Source: Auriscalpium vulgare (taxonomy: Eukaryota; Basidiomycota; Agaricomycetes; Russulales; Auriscalpiaceae). From it: 64,000 nt of DNA. The position numbers and the translations under genes were made by a program. The notes beneath the pieces are model-generated. The model had not been told where the DNA came from. It saw nothing but the letters and a program-made list of their open reading frames with translations, and did not search any database. Each line of letters starts with the position of its first letter. Within the stretch, counting starts at the first letter, position 1. Location: positions 868,001-932,000 of the forward strand of contig JAHBBC010000005.1 of assembly GCA_019915015.1 (NCBI GenBank), written 5' to 3'. Below are positions 48,101 through 59,627 of the stretch, one piece after another.

Positions 48101-50357
48101 GCAGACCGGATAGACGACTGGGACGGCGAGGAGCTGAGCCCGCTTACAGAAGCGAGACTGATGGCAGCGGCAGAGAGCCGTTTATAGTCGGTGGACTCTT
48201 CTGGAAGCTCCTTCTCTGGAACAAGAGGACTCTCCTCGATAGGTGGTATCTTTGAATGCGAGTTTCGCTGTAACGTCGCAGGTCGCTTGTCCATCGCTCG
48301 AAGGGACGACGGAGTAGGTGTCCCGCCGACCGACACTGCGCTCGAACCAGACGGAGCACGCGCAAGGTTGATTTTGACGTCCTTGTGTTCTGCTTTGAAT
48401 TCGAATATGTCTGTGTCGAACTGGTCCGCTTCCTTCTTTGCTGCGACGTATTTTTCATAGTCGTTCTCTTGTACGGGGCTGAGGAGAGAGTCATAATGCT
48501 CGGGAAGATTAGGCACTTCGATGCTCGATAGAACGTCGTGGTCCAGAAGGCCGAGCATCTGTATCTCATGCATCTTCGCACGAGCGACAAATCTAAAGGA
48601 AACAACAATGAAACATAAGTAGCCAATGAATCATGTAACTCACCTGTCGTGCCTCAAAGGCAAGTCCATTTGTCTGTCCCAGAAACTGACGCCTATCCAG
48701 AAGGGCTCCCACCAAAATGTCTTCTTCTCACGATGAAGGCAATCGGCAGGCCCATCATCGCCCCCCCACAGTGGATCCATGGCGCGAGATCCATACCGAC
48801 TGACCTTCTCGTGCTTCAATAATTCCGGTTCAATACCCTTGAACGAAAATATAGGACTGCGATGCAGCGGAGGGTTGGCCAGCGATACCAAGTCCACGCC
48901 GAAGCCCAGGTCTAACATGCGCGTAGTCGTCAATCGTAGGAGCTGCTTTGACACACGGTAGTATCCTGTCCCTGGGGTAATGACAATAGTCAATGAGCCG
49001 GTCAAAGACAGCGACCGATCGATGTAGTGCGTTTCACTCGGATTGAGAGCCATGTTCAGGGCTTCCAAAAGAGGCCCATCATGAGCGAAGGAGAGCTGTC
49101 CAACGAGTCGCACCTCCTCCGGAGGTGCCATGGATGCCCCTGACGCTTGCCATGTGCGGTGGTAGTGGTGAGTGAGCAGAATGTCTCTTTGGAACGCCCA
49201 GAATGAATCCTTGAGACTGACGAAGGTGGACTGCCAGCCGTAGATGACCTCTAGATCGGTTATCACCTTGTAGAAGTCCTTGTACCAGCGACCGTCTTCG
49301 TCCTGACGCAGAGGACCCTCCGCGTAGTCGACTTCAGTGCGATCGTAGAACACGCGGGAGATCAGGACGATGGTGACGGTGTGATTGGTGCCGGCTAGCC
49401 TCCACTTGGCCATCAGCTCGGGAAGGAACGAATGTACAATCTTCTCGTTGTATCGCTCGCCGTCGCCTGCGAACTCCCACAGCTCACGGCAAACCTGAAT
49501 GAAGATGGTTACTTTCGCTGACAGCGACCGATAGATGGCTTTCGTGGTCGCTGTCACATAGCCGCTAGATACCTTGTCATGAGAAATCAGCTTTTGAGGC
49601 GACGGAACATGTCTGAGTAACCACCTTCTCGCCGTGTACGTAGATGGCGTCCACCTTCGCCGCCACAGACCCGATGAATGATACCTCTTGGCCGATGTGT
49701 AGACACTGGCCTGCAATTGTTCGGAGAGGCGCCACATGTCATTTCGGCCAAGATATTGGTCCTGAAATATGAACTCGACGTAGTCTGCTTGACATTTGAT
49801 CTTCTCGACCTAAGGCAATGGATGAGTACCCTGGACAGGTGCGGGAAGGCCACTAGAGCAAACTTTGATCACAGTGACTTCTGCGTTGTTCCTTATTCCA
49901 AAAGCCTCAGATACGGGCTTCGGAAGGGATATCTACGACGCGTGTTGGTTCGGTCTGGAGCTTGTTTGCGCCGTTAAGGGCGTACCTGCAGCAGCGGCTT
50001 CGTGCCACTATCTTCGTTGGGAACGACAAATAGGAAGCCTGTCTTATCATCCAAGGTGGCAAAAGTGAGACGCATCAAATCGCCTGCAGCGACGCCGGGA
50101 AGATGGGAGTGGTTGAGCAGGACATTGGGATAGTTGTAGGCGTCGTGAACCCAGGCGGTGAGGACCTTTGACGCGCCGTACTCCAGAGGGGGCGGAGGAT
50201 TCTTGAAGATGGACTGTGCGGTATTGGAGCGACGACGACTATACTGCGACTCTGCGCGGGATGCAGACATGCCAGTGAAGGCCGGAGCACCGAGCAGTGA
50301 GCGCGACGGGCCGCGCGAGTCCGAGACGTCGGCGGCTCGGCCGGCGTGGGCGGCCAT
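45200..50357 (-). CDS. IML1: Iml1/DEPDC5-type subunit of the SEACIT/GATOR1 complex
   Basis: Multi-exon minus-strand gene from ATG 50357 to TGA 45200-45202, about 1,500-1,600 residues. Order: N-terminal IML1 domain with [28 protein letters not shown] (near 49700-49810) and a long stretch including AKVTIFIQVCRELWEFAGDG and YGWQSTFVSLKDSFWAFQRDIL. The FWWEPFWIGVSFWDRQMDLPLRH core ends near 48640. A Ser/Pro/Arg-rich linker (47500-48200) leads to a central conserved part. The DEP domain is at 46180-46430 (HRWHLQKYPDSFLGYEFVNWLC ... ATEWGVKLQEQGLFEHCRG), and a C-terminal domain ends PRLPDEPPPLSI. The complex is the GAP for Rag/Gtr GTPases and restrains TORC1 at the vacuole. hAT copy B begins 105 bp beyond its stop. 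Confidence 0.9.
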
Positions 50358-50509
50358 CAGACACTCGGGAGGTCGACTCTGCCGTTGGACAGGCTATCTG
50401 CGTTTACTTTTCTCGTTCTGCATCACTACTTACCGTGACCGTCCTCAGGAAGGAGCTCTCTAGACACCGCTATCCATTCGTTCTTCCGGCCTCTCGTTCA
50501 ATCATACCC
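50358..50509. promoter_or_regulatory. Divergent promoter between IML1 and the 50510 gene
   Basis: Only 152 bp separate the two outward-facing start codons. Confidence 0.55.
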
Positions 50510-51247
50510 ATGGTCTTCTCCGTCCGTCCCTTGCCGCCGCTGCCCCCATCCACACACGGCGAACACACCCGCCAGTCGGAGCCCTCGTCCTCACGCTCTT
50601 CGTCCATCTCCTCCGACGAACCGTCAATCAGCAATCAGACCTCGGACGTCCATATCCTCAGGTCCTCTAATTCGTTGCCCAACTACTCCGCCCTTGCCGT
50701 CAAGTTCGCGCCGCTGCCCGTTATCGAGCCTCGAAAGAGGAAGTCTAATGTCCAACTCGGCATTGCCGCGCGCTCGCGCATGATTCAGCAGCGGCGAGCG
50801 ACCTCTGGGCCATACACACACGATCCCCCGCCTCCTCCTCTATGGAACGAGCCACCACATCGCCAGGAGATGGACGAGGACGATGATCCTTTCGAGGTGC
50901 TGGGCAAATTTGTCGTGGGGAAGGGGAAGAGTCTATGGCGCAGGGTATCTCAGAAGGGCGCCGCAGCCGATGAAGACCTCAAGGAGACCGCCGACGCTAC
51001 GTCAGAGAAGGCCGCAGAGACGACCAAGCCATCTCGCCGTCCTACAACAGAAAATGCTTCCATCCTAAGGCATGCAAGACCTCGCTCAATGTCTCTTGAC
51101 GACGATATGGAGGGTCGCGTGTGGGAGGAAGAAGTAGGGTCGAGCGTTGTCCTTCAGGTACAGCGTGTCAGCACCGAAACCAAGATTACAGGCGGTCTGA
51201 AGCAGAAGCGAGAGCCCTTGATCAAGGTGCAGGCTGTGCGGGCATGA
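50510..51247 (+). CDS. Uncharacterised Ser/Pro-rich protein
   Basis: Single open exon of 245 codons from ATG 50510. Pro/Ser/Glu-rich N-terminus, then a more ordered centre (PNYSALAVKFAPLPVIEPRKRKSNVQLGIAARSRMIQQRRATSG), an acidic segment (MDEDDDPFEVLGKFVVGKGKSLWRRV) and a C-terminus with VWEEEVGSSVVLQVQRVSTETKITGG. The central basic block could be a nuclear signal. I recognise no family; the conserved-looking blocks around short disordered spacers suggest a lineage-specific fungal protein. Its start is close to and divergent from IML1. Confidence 0.65.
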   Translation: MVFSVRPLPPLPPSTHGEHTRQSEPSSSRSSSISSDEPSISNQTSDVHILRSSNSLPNYSALAVKFAPLPVIEPRKRKSNVQLGIAARSRMIQQRRATSGPYTHDPPPPPLWNEPPHRQEMDEDDDPFEVLGKFVVGKGKSLWRRVSQKGAAADEDLKETADATSEKAAETTKPSRRPTTENASILRHARPRSMSLDDDMEGRVWEEEVGSSVVLQVQRVSTETKITGGLKQKREPLIKVQAVRA

Positions 51248-51948
51248 TGGCTTGAGGAGAATACTTGTTGTTCGTGCATATTTAATTCGTCTGCATACCA
51301 GCAACGCTGATTCGCCAACTACAGGATATTATTTATTGTGCTGTCTGGCCTCGTAACTACTCTGGGATGGCGTACTATACCTGTTGTTAATCATTTCCGA
51401 TATCCGCAGCTGCTTTTTCACCCTGGTAACCTCCGAGCCTTGTCCTAAGCATCGTCACCGCGTTTTAGAATGCTCATATGTTTATACAGTAGTTTCTACG
51501 GCGCAGGATAATTGCATTCCCATCTATCCGCTGTCCTTATGCACTCTTCATGTCCATGTCAGGTCTCGCAGACATACATAGCATACGGACATCCGCCAGC
51601 GGCGACGGTTACGACACGAAGTTAACAACACCTCCGGAGACATGGTAACGATACGTCGATTGCGGCGGATGGGCGCCTACATAGCCACGCGCGTGCGGGC
51701 AATTTCCTCCGAACAGCTTGACATGCGTCCACTGGTTATCCTGTTTCTCCCACCTCCTTCCCTTGTTCTTTCTATTCCTTTCTTTTCCCCCTTTTTCCAG
51801 ACCTTCTGCTGTTCTTGGCCCTCTTCTTCTTCTTCGATCTCGGGCCTGGTATCACTTTCCCTTTGCGCAACCTTACCTAGCTCGGTGGGCAGCAGGGCAG
51901 CATTATCGCTGCCCGTCATTTGACCTTTCAACACAGCTCCTTGACACC
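51248..51948. promoter_or_regulatory. Intergenic with pyrimidine-rich promoter tract
   Basis: Contains a long CT-rich tract at about 51745-51835 on the plus strand, a common feature of fungal core promoters, about 110-200 bp before the ATG at 51949. No gene otherwise. Confidence 0.5.
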
Positions 51949-53559
51949 ATGGCCTGCAACCCTTCTCCAACAGAAACCCTGTACGAGACGCTGACCTCGA
52001 CGACGACGGTGATTTTCTTCACCGAGAGTGTTGAGACCCTAGCACCGACACCGTCGACCGTTATCTCCGTCTCCTGCCTGTCCTCAGTCAGCGATGTCTG
52101 CGCAGCCTCCACGACTACCACAGAGGTTACCAGCATACCAGGTAGGCATATAAGTGCTCCCTTCCTGACAGACCGCGGATTGTGACCTGGCTGACATTGC
52201 TTGCGCACCCTAGGTGCAGTGACCGTAGTTCAAGTCCCAGTGACACAAGTGAACGTGATTGCGCAGGCCATCCCAACTGCCACTCTGTTCGCCAGCTGCA
52301 CTTCGGCGAGTTCTCTGCCACCGTCCACCGTCGCCAGTTCCACCAGCCCTTCACCTACGCCAAGCCCTCCGGATTCCCTGTCAGCGTCTGGATCTATCCC
52401 AACCACCACTACACCTCCGCCGACAGTGGTGACACAACAGACCGCGACGACCTTGGACAACGGGCTCGTGTCCTCCGTCGGCGTCACGTTCACGTCCCAA
52501 CCTTCGGCCTCACTCGTGTACCTGACTTCGTCACCTCCTGCCTCCCATCCCTCCGTGGTATCGCAGCAGACAGGCCCCTCGGGAAACTTGGCGCCTATCC
52601 TGGGCGGGGTTGTGGGCGGCTTTGTGTTCCTCATCGCGCTCGTTCTGCTCATATGGATCATCTAGTAAGTGTCTCCACTGCAGACTTCGTACAAATGCTC
52701 AGGCCATATTCGCAGTCGAAGAAGCCTGCGCAGGCGGCACTTTGAGGACGAAGACAGCCCCTCATACTCATATCCAGTAACTCGGGACCGTGACCGCCGC
52801 CGAGAGCTGGAGCTCGCCAATGAGCCCAAGCCATACGAATACGGTCTGGTCGGACACAGCAGCTCCTATGCGTCGGTGTTGACCCCGCCAAGCACCCCGC
52901 CCGCATCAGCCAGTCTCAACCATTACTCGCGCGAATCTACCATGCTGCACATGCGCGCGGATTCTACCACACCCTTGATGTCGACCCCGTCGCTCGGGCC
53001 TGGGCCAAGCTCGCCTCCTCCCGAGAGGCTCTCGCCGAGTTCTAGCTCCCTTTTACTGGCGAGGCAGAGGCGCGCGAGCCACATGGAGGCGCCTCTCGGT
53101 CATTTGTCGCCGTCTGTGACTTCCGCAGCTAGCACGCGCCGGCACTCCGCCAGTTCCGTCGCTCGGTTGAGCGGGTCACTGCAGCCCGCGACGCCCTCCG
53201 CCTACCTCGGACAGGGCACCGACAGCGGCGGAAGTCCAAGCCCTGGCAGCCAGATGATGCTGCTCCCTCTGACCCCGGAGAGTTCAGACCCGCCGGTCGG
53301 TCAGCAGGCTATAGCCCCTACGTCGATGTACCGCCGCACCTCTGACACGCCGAGGACGCCACCGCGTGCAGGGCCTTCTTATGCATCGTTCAACCTCATC
53401 GACATCGATGCTGCCCCGCCAATGCCCAAGAGGTCCAGTCGGCGTATACGACAGGACTCGTCGTCCAGCTCCGACGTTTTCCATAACGATGGAGGCAGGG
53501 TTCCGAATGATCGTGTCGTTGTCGTCGATGAATCTCCTCCTCCCACATACGCATCGTGA
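51949..53559 (+). CDS. Single-pass membrane protein with Ser/Thr-rich ectodomain
   Basis: Three exons from ATG 51949, spliced at about 52140-52211 and after ATCTA at 52664. The N-terminal ~200 residues are Thr/Ser/Val/Pro-rich with Cys pairs, without a clear signal peptide. A single transmembrane helix follows Gly-Gly-Val-Val-Gly-Gly-Phe and reads FVFLIALVLLIWII, then an Arg-rich stop-transfer (YRRSLRRRHF). The cytoplasmic tail is long and Ser/Pro-rich, ending PPPTYAS. This layout (glycosylated ectodomain, mid-protein helix, disordered tail) is common among basidiomycete surface sensors, but no specific function can be assigned. Confidence 0.7.
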
Positions 53560-54270
53560 CCTTTTCTTTGCCGGCCAAAATTACTGATAGACGCTCTCTA
53601 GTCGAATAGCTTTTTTTTTATGGACGACAGACATAATATAGAAACCTCGCGTGATGCATTGTATTAACCCTGACGATAGCTCTCACTCCTTGTTTCTGCT
53701 GCGACCATACTCACACACTTTTCACGGACTTTGTGCTCATTCACCGTACCTACACTCGCGCGTCCATATGCAGAATAAATACCATCGATGACTTTTCTCC
53801 GCAGTGATGGATACACATGGCACGGCTATACAGTGTGTCGACACAATACAAGTCGGACGCGTTCGCCGTTCAACGTTGTACATAAAACTTGACAGCAGGC
53901 GCCGACGCGGACACGTGCGCCTATTACGCGATCACGTGCGGCTAAGCGGGTTCATTGTCCCGAGTGCCGGCAAGTCGGCTTGAACAATGGGACAAAGAGG
54001 CCATTATACTTTCACTGTCTTCTTCATCATTCTCTCCCTCGCTATGGGTCCATGCAGAACAATAGCTCCCTCTCTCGGTGCACAGCATCTGTTCCCGTCC
54101 CCTCTTAAGCCGTCGCCGTCCCCTTTGCATACATTCCATCCTCTCCATAGACCTACCTGTCTTTCCTTCTCTGGTGCTGGGCCGCCTTTCATCTCTCTTT
54201 TCACGGAATCTCCTTCCAACACACAAGCATAAGCTCTCTGCCAACTAGACCCTAATCGATCCGACCCATC
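53560..54270. other. Intergenic, no gene recognised
   Basis: 3' region of the membrane-protein gene and 5' region of the DUF7598-type gene. Two CACGTG E-box-like sequences lie within a GC-rich stretch at about 53910-53940, and a T-run occurs near 53610. Confidence 0.4.
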
Positions 54271-55299
54271 ATGCCTGCTCGCTCTTGTGCGTATTCCCGA
54301 ATTTTCGTATGCGCCCGTTCCTGACCATCATCCCCCCCAGACGTCTTCTACGCTCTCAATGCCATCCGTGCATTCAGCGTCATTGGCCTGCTTCTTGTTT
54401 TTTCGAGCAGCATCGTCGTCCTGGTCCACGACGTTCAGGCCGTTAATCGATCCTTGTCCGGCAACTCGAACAGCACAGACTCCTGCGACTACATTGCGTA
54501 CGTCCCTTTCATTCACGCGATTCGCTTGGGCTCATGCATGCTCGCTCTTTCAGCGACAGTACCGTTCCCGATCAACCTGCCGGAGTCTTTTGGGCTGTCG
54601 TCAACCGCTTGTTCATCATCTTCCAAGTCATCTTCCTGATCCTCGCCGAGGTCGAATGGCCCATCACTTTCTTCGACCGCTTCTTCCCCGTCCTTGGCTC
54701 CGAGTTTGGCCTCGGTGCTCTCGGTGTCTTCCAATGCCTGTGTGTATCATTTTCTTTGGCAGTGGCTATATATTGACACAAATGGTCAACAGAATTGGCG
54801 CAACTATTCTGTCGCACCACGTCGATGACTTCACCCTCGTGGCCGCCTTCTTCCTTTTCTCAATCGGCTGCGTCAACATCGTGGCGGGCCTTATTTTCCG
54901 CGAGAATGCGAAGCCCAAGCGCAGCATCCGCGCGTGGCGCGACGACAAGAACCACGCGCTGCCGACGTCGCGAGCCACGAGCAATATGCCATCATTCCGA
55001 TCGTCGCTCTTCGGTGGACGCAAGGCGGATGCATCAGAGTTCGGGGTCAATGACAAGGCCGGCTTTGGCTTTGGCAGGCAAGGCGAGAAGCAAGCAGGCT
55101 TGAAGGGTATGTCTCGAAGTATTACCCTTGACGTTGCGCGGAGAGACTCATGCCTGTCCTTGCAGGCTTCCTCATCTCGCAACCCGTCGAGTCGCTCCCG
55201 CGGTACGCGACGCCAAGACCCATCAGTGGTATGACAGACGTCGTGTCTCCTGTCCATACCAGCCCCCCGAGCTTCCGCTCAAGTCCGACGGCCATCTGA
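54271..55299 (+). CDS. Four-helix membrane protein, DUF7598-type
   Basis: ATG 54271 opens a very short first exon (MPARS) spliced to YVFYALNAIRAFSVIGLLLVFSSSIVVLVHDVQAV. Three more hydrophobic segments follow: FWAVVNRLFIIFQVIFLILAEV, a helix around FGLGALGVFQCL, and FTLVAAFFLFSIGCVNIVAGLIF, then a basic cytoplasmic tail (RENAKPKRSIRAWR). The last exon after gtatgt...cttgcag supplies FLISQPVESLPRYATPRPIS and ends TGA 55297-55299. This arrangement matches the widespread basidiomycete DUF7598 family, whose function is unknown. Intron borders: about 54290-54339, 54499-54552, 54738-54794 and 55109-55165. Confidence 0.78.
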
Positions 55300-55523
55300 A
55301 ACCTACTCCCACGCGCTACCCCTTCGCCTCCAGTGTAGCCATTAGTTCCAACCTCATCCCCGGTTACTCTTTCTGTAGCATACAACCCTGTAGCATATAT
55401 CAGCAGGCTCTGAAGGCCTCCTAATACATCGTATTTATTCTGACATGACTGGGCGTCACAAGCGCCAGCATTTTTGAGTCACACGTATATGTAGTCAACT
55501 AAGAGTCAACCGCCTGCTAGTAC

Positions 55524-55979
55524 ATGATGGCAACGCGGACAGCTGTTTCCCGCCTCGCTCGACTCACTCTCTATTCCGGGCCTAATTGTTCTCTCTGCGA
55601 CGTGCGTTCCCCGCACAAGACAGGCCCTGTCGCTCAACGCTGACCATCCGCGTCACAGGTCGTGAAAGCCGAGCTCGCCACAGTCAGACAGACGGTATGT
55701 CATCGTTCGGCACCCACCACGTCTCTGCGCCCTCTCAACTACCTTCGTCCATCTCAGCGGCCCTTCAACCTCGAGATAGTGAACATTCAGGATCCCGGCC
55801 AGGAGCGGTGGAAGCGGAAGTATGTGTACTGGATCCCGGCGCTGCACATCGACGGCACCGAAGTCGCGAAAGGCCGCTGGGACGGGCAGACGGTGACCCA
55901 GGCGTTGGACGCATGGGAGAAGAACCAATTGCTTCAGGATCAGGCGAAGGTTCCTCAGGACATGGAGACGCAGCAGTAG
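55524..55979 (+). CDS. Glutaredoxin-like (DUF836) thiol protein, mitochondrial type
   Basis: Three exons from ATG 55524 (or 55527): MATRTAVSRLARLTLYSGPNCSLCD, then VVKAELATVRQT, then RPFNLEIVNIQDPGQERWKRKYVYWIPALHIDGTEVAKGRWDGQTVTQAL. The CSLC pair lies where glutaredoxins carry CPYC, and VYWIPALHIDG matches the cis-Pro turn, so a thioredoxin fold is well supported. The Arg-rich N-terminus could be a mitochondrial presequence. The stop TAG is at 55977-55979. The end of this gene overlaps, in another frame, the probable start of the next gene. Confidence 0.82.
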
Positions 55980-57112
55980 CTCCGTCTCTGCTGTATTATA
56001 CCGACACACAACCCTACTATGTCGATGTCGACTTGCACACGGACTCCACTCCTAGCCCTTGGGCATCTTACCCTCTGTATGAACGCCATGTAGACGATGT
56101 CTTAGGCGACGAGTCCTTCCAGGAGGCTCAAGACGCGGACGTTAGCAGGTGCTTCAATTGCGGCTCTGCGGACCACATGCTGCCCTCATGCCCCTCTCCA
56201 CGCAACCACGAACTGATATCCCTCTCCCGACAATTGTTCCACTTCTTCCGCCCCGAACGCTCTTCCGAACCTATGACCATCGGTGCAGCTGGAGAACACA
56301 AGCGACTTCGGCTGGCATGGCTCGAGCTGTTCGAGCCCGGGGAGGTGCGCGGTGTCGATCTGCGGGACGCCCTCAGTCTCCACGAGGACGACGCAGGAAT
56401 GGATGTCCCGTGGCTCCAAAATATGGCGGAGTGGGGCTATCCTCGGGGCTGGGTCGGGTGGAAGGACCCAAGACATACCGTCTACAATCGTGTTCAAGAT
56501 CGGTTCACTGAGTCTCTGGACTTCGGTGACGACGATTGCGTCTTGACTATCTTCGCTCAAGATGAAGAGACCCTGGACTTGGCGGCGTATGGCGGCGTGG
56601 AGGCGCTGGGCCACAGGGACCGCGATGTGTCCCGCGCTTCGCCCGAGTCCCGGGGCAATCCTTCACAGACGGGAACCGTGGACAGGACAACTTCCCCCGA
56701 ATCCCCGAGACCATCTCCGATTCGATGGGCCACTTACCCCCCTACCTACTTTTCCAGCGATCTTCTTCCATTGTACACCGGAGCTCGCCTACCTCCCGTT
56801 CATCAAACGTCCTCTACGACGTATTCCGAGGACCGCCGTGATCTGTGGGAGAAGGTGACAGTAGATGTAGGACTACACCAACGTCAGAACATGTTGAATC
56901 CTCCGGCGCCCGACTCTGAACCTCCCCCATTACCACCCACTCCCGCGCCACCACCCCAGCCTCCCGTTTCCTTGCCCCATCCACTACCGTTGCCACCGCT
57001 CTTAGTTCCGCAAACCGATTCACGCAGGTCTACATTACTTGCGCCATCCTTTGACTTCCAGTCAGAGAACGGGGGCGAGGAAGCTGACATGGACTTCTCC
57101 GATTCCGACTGA
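55913..57112 (+). CDS. CCHC zinc-knuckle protein with Pro-rich tail
   Basis: The coding region is clear from about 55980 to TGA 57110-57112. A CCHC knuckle CFNCGSADHMLPSC at about 56150-56190 is followed by helical and acidic segments (LRLAWLELFEPGEVRGVDLRDAL) and a GW-GWKDPRHTVYNRV block resembling PSP-like regions. A Pro-rich C-terminus ends in MDFSDSD. Zinc-knuckle proteins of this kind bind RNA, so a role in RNA processing is inferred. The start is problematic: the nearest in-frame ATG upstream of the knuckle is 55913, inside the last exon of the glutaredoxin-like gene in another frame. A spliced 5' exon could provide a different start. Confidence 0.65.
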   Translation: MGEEPIASGSGEGSSGHGDAAVAPSLLYYTDTQPYYVDVDLHTDSTPSPWASYPLYERHVDDVLGDESFQEAQDADVSRCFNCGSADHMLPSCPSPRNHELISLSRQLFHFFRPERSSEPMTIGAAGEHKRLRLAWLELFEPGEVRGVDLRDALSLHEDDAGMDVPWLQNMAEWGYPRGWVGWKDPRHTVYNRVQDRFTESLDFGDDDCVLTIFAQDEETLDLAAYGGVEALGHRDRDVSRASPESRGNPSQTGTVDRTTSPESPRPSPIRWATYPPTYFSSDLLPLYTGARLPPVHQTSSTTYSEDRRDLWEKVTVDVGLHQRQNMLNPPAPDSEPPPLPPTPAPPPQPPVSLPHPLPLPPLLVPQTDSRRSTLLAPSFDFQSENGGEEADMDFSDSD

Positions 57113-57603
57113 GCAATTGTTTTCCCTTCGCTTTTAAGTACATTTTTGATCTGGCATGGTGCCAGGTGTGATAATTTAAACGCGGAGACCAGGCTGCTCC
57201 GGGTCGACTACATATGACTGTGGGTGTAGATACAGTGTCAAGGGCGTAGTCAACGTATGAAGTAGTGGATGTCCATGGCAATATAGCAACAGAAAAAGTG
57301 CCGATTGCCCTGGCTAGCAGGACTTGCGAATCGTAAAAGTGCTTAGCACTGTGGGCGTGGACTTGCCGCGTGTGGGTGTGAAGATTGTCGCGAATATGGT
57401 AGGCGCATGATAATCTGACGAGGGAGCACGATGTCAGTGACCATACTCATCGAAAAGACGCGGAAACGCACTGTTACGGAGGCAGGAAGTCGAAGATAAT
57501 AAATAACAAAAAGAGCGTGGGTATTACAACAAGAGTGTCCATAGAGTAAGGCGCAATATCATTAACGTTGAGGGCGTAAGAAGGAAACTGGGTTGCGAGC
57601 TAA
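57113..57603. other. Convergent intergenic region
   Basis: 3' ends of the zinc-knuckle gene (plus) and the SH3 gene (minus) face each other. A/T-rich, no gene. Confidence 0.5.
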
Positions 57604-58740
57604 TCACTTGCGCTTGACGCCGGTGAAAGCAAAGTTATGCATTGTGCGCCTCTGCTTCTCGACGAATTGCTCCCGCTCTGAGAGGCAGAACCGGGGAATG
57701 ACACCCTTCTCTGCGTCTGAGCGACCAACACGCTGGACAAGGCACCACTGGTCCTCGAATTCCTCGAGGAGGCGTAGTGTCTCACCCGCGCGAATCGCCA
57801 GCTCGTCGTCGCGCGTGCCGGCGAAGTCCGTCACGACGGTCATCAGGCGCGGCAGAGCATTGCCAACGCCAGGGAACGATGCGCCGAAGCTGGTTTGCGC
57901 ACCGTGGGACACTGCGGGGTTCGTGGAGAAGCTGGCGGTGATGGAGGCGGAGCGGGGGCTGGGGCTGGGAATTGGCGGCACTTCAAAGGTGTCCTTCGGG
58001 GCGACTTTTACACTCAACGCCTTTGACTTGCTGGATGCTACAACAGGGGTAGGCGGGGGAACGTCGGGGAGTTCCTGTTGTGGGGGAGGAGGAGGGGCGG
58101 GGATGTTGGTGAGCAGAGCTGAACCGTACGTGGGAGGGGGAGGGGTCCAGTCGTAATTCAGCTGAGCGCTCTTGGGTGAGATGCCAAACTCAGTAGCCGT
58201 GCGCGGCGTGGCTGTTACGGCGACGGGAGGGACCATCAAGCCATTGGGAAGGGTGACTTCCCTGATTTGAGGAGTCCAACCAACGCCAGGATTCGTCGAC
58301 ACGACAGGGACAAGCACAGCCTTGTGAGGGGCGGACAAGTCGTTCGAATCAGCGAGGGTGATGGGGTAGACGTTCTTCTCGCTCTTCCGTTTCTCGACAA
58401 GGACAGGGCCTTTGGCGGCGCGATACTTGCGCCTGTACGATGCGCGGATTTTCCATGACGAAATAACTGCGTCGAATGGGTATGGATTCGTAAATTGTCA
58501 TAGGGTGTACGACTCACATAGAATGACGCAGCCGACCACGGCGAATACCCCTATTAAGGACTTGACTGAAGTCGAGAGGTGGACGTTGGAGGTTTCGGCG
58601 GAGTCATCGAAGTCGTCTGCGCTGGGGGAGGGGGAAACCTGTTGGGTAACGGTTGTCGTTGAGTTGTTGGCACGGATTTGGATGTTGCGAGAGATGTCGC
58701 GATGGACGGCGCGGAGGCCGACGACTTGCAGGGAAGGCAT
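57604..58740 (-). CDS. Single-pass membrane protein with C-terminal SH3 domain
   Basis: Two or more exons from ATG 58740 (MPSLQVVGLRAV...), with a Ser/Thr/Asn-rich N-terminal part and a membrane helix (VKSLIGVFAVVGCVIL) near 58510-58570. After an intron (about 58465-58515) comes a basic juxtamembrane segment (WKIRASYRRKYRAAKG). A long Pro-rich linker follows. The SH3 domain at about 57640-57850 reads LMTVVTDFAGTRDDELAIRAGETLRLLEEFEDQWCLVQRV ... GVIPRFCL, containing the ALYDY-equivalent, the acidic RT loop, the Trp and the GxxP motif. The layout resembles Fus1-type proteins, so a role in polarity or signalling at the plasma membrane is inferred. Confidence 0.8.
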
Positions 58741-59627
58741 GAAAGGGGGAGCGAGAAATGAAGGGACGTCTCAAGGTAGAGACAGGGATCGTGAGGGAGG
58801 GCGGGGAGGGAGGGAGAAGAGAAAAAATGGAGAACAGCTATGGATGGAATGTGTATATATGAAATCCGGGACGGTGTTGATGGTGATGGCCCGGGTGCAC
58901 CGAGCGGACAGAGGCGGCCACTCCTGCTGTCGGTGCCTCATACATCACCATCAGTTCCCAGCACAGCATTCTGGCACTCTCCTGAAAACACTAAATAGAA
59001 CACGTTAGCAACCTGCAGCCGCACTGTGTTACCTGGATCCACGAGCTCATGCTAGGCTACAGCAGAGTCGGAAGAGCTTGAACACATCCTGACTTGATGT
59101 GGCGCCTGTATCTTGCTGTGAGACTCAGATCTGGTGGTGATTCCGAGTCCAGGCACCTGTGCACGTGGTTTTCAACGGACCATCGTCAGACATCAACCCC
59201 CTCTGATCGAGATCACCTCGCAACCATGGCCACTTGTCCAGACGCCGCGAGCATATGCACGAGACACGATACTGCTCATCTACGCTGGCGTCGAATCCCG
59301 CAATTGGAACTACTTAGTCTCCATTGCCGACATTGCGCGGAAGACAGTACTTCGTGGGCCGCCACTAATTCGCTGTTGTAAGATTCGGAACGGCAATATG
59401 ATAGCGCTCATAACGTTGCCAATATCGGAGTGCTTGGGAATCAATATACGTGACAGTGGGCGGACCAACCTACCAACGCCTAGCCTTAGTTTGAGCCTTA
59501 GTTTGCGTCGATCTCCAGGATGAGCACTCACAGCTACTGATGACACCATGAGCATACATTACGACGTCGACAGCGGTCGCTCATGAAAACGTTGGGTCGT
59601 CGACTCGAAGTAGAGGGTCGCTGGTAG
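58741..59627. other. Intergenic with a repeat relic
   Basis: Upstream of the SH3 gene. A segment at 59230-59400 holds frames around WNYLVSIADIARKTV, part of which recurs as a 40-bp near-identity at 25815-25860. A direct repeat of ttagtttgag near 59480-59510 is present. No intact gene. Confidence 0.5.
59305..59345 (+). repeat. Relic repeat shared with 25815-25860
   Basis: acttagtctccattgccgac, then one mismatch and ttgcgcggaagacagt, in the same orientation as the copy at 25.8 kb. Confidence 0.7.
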
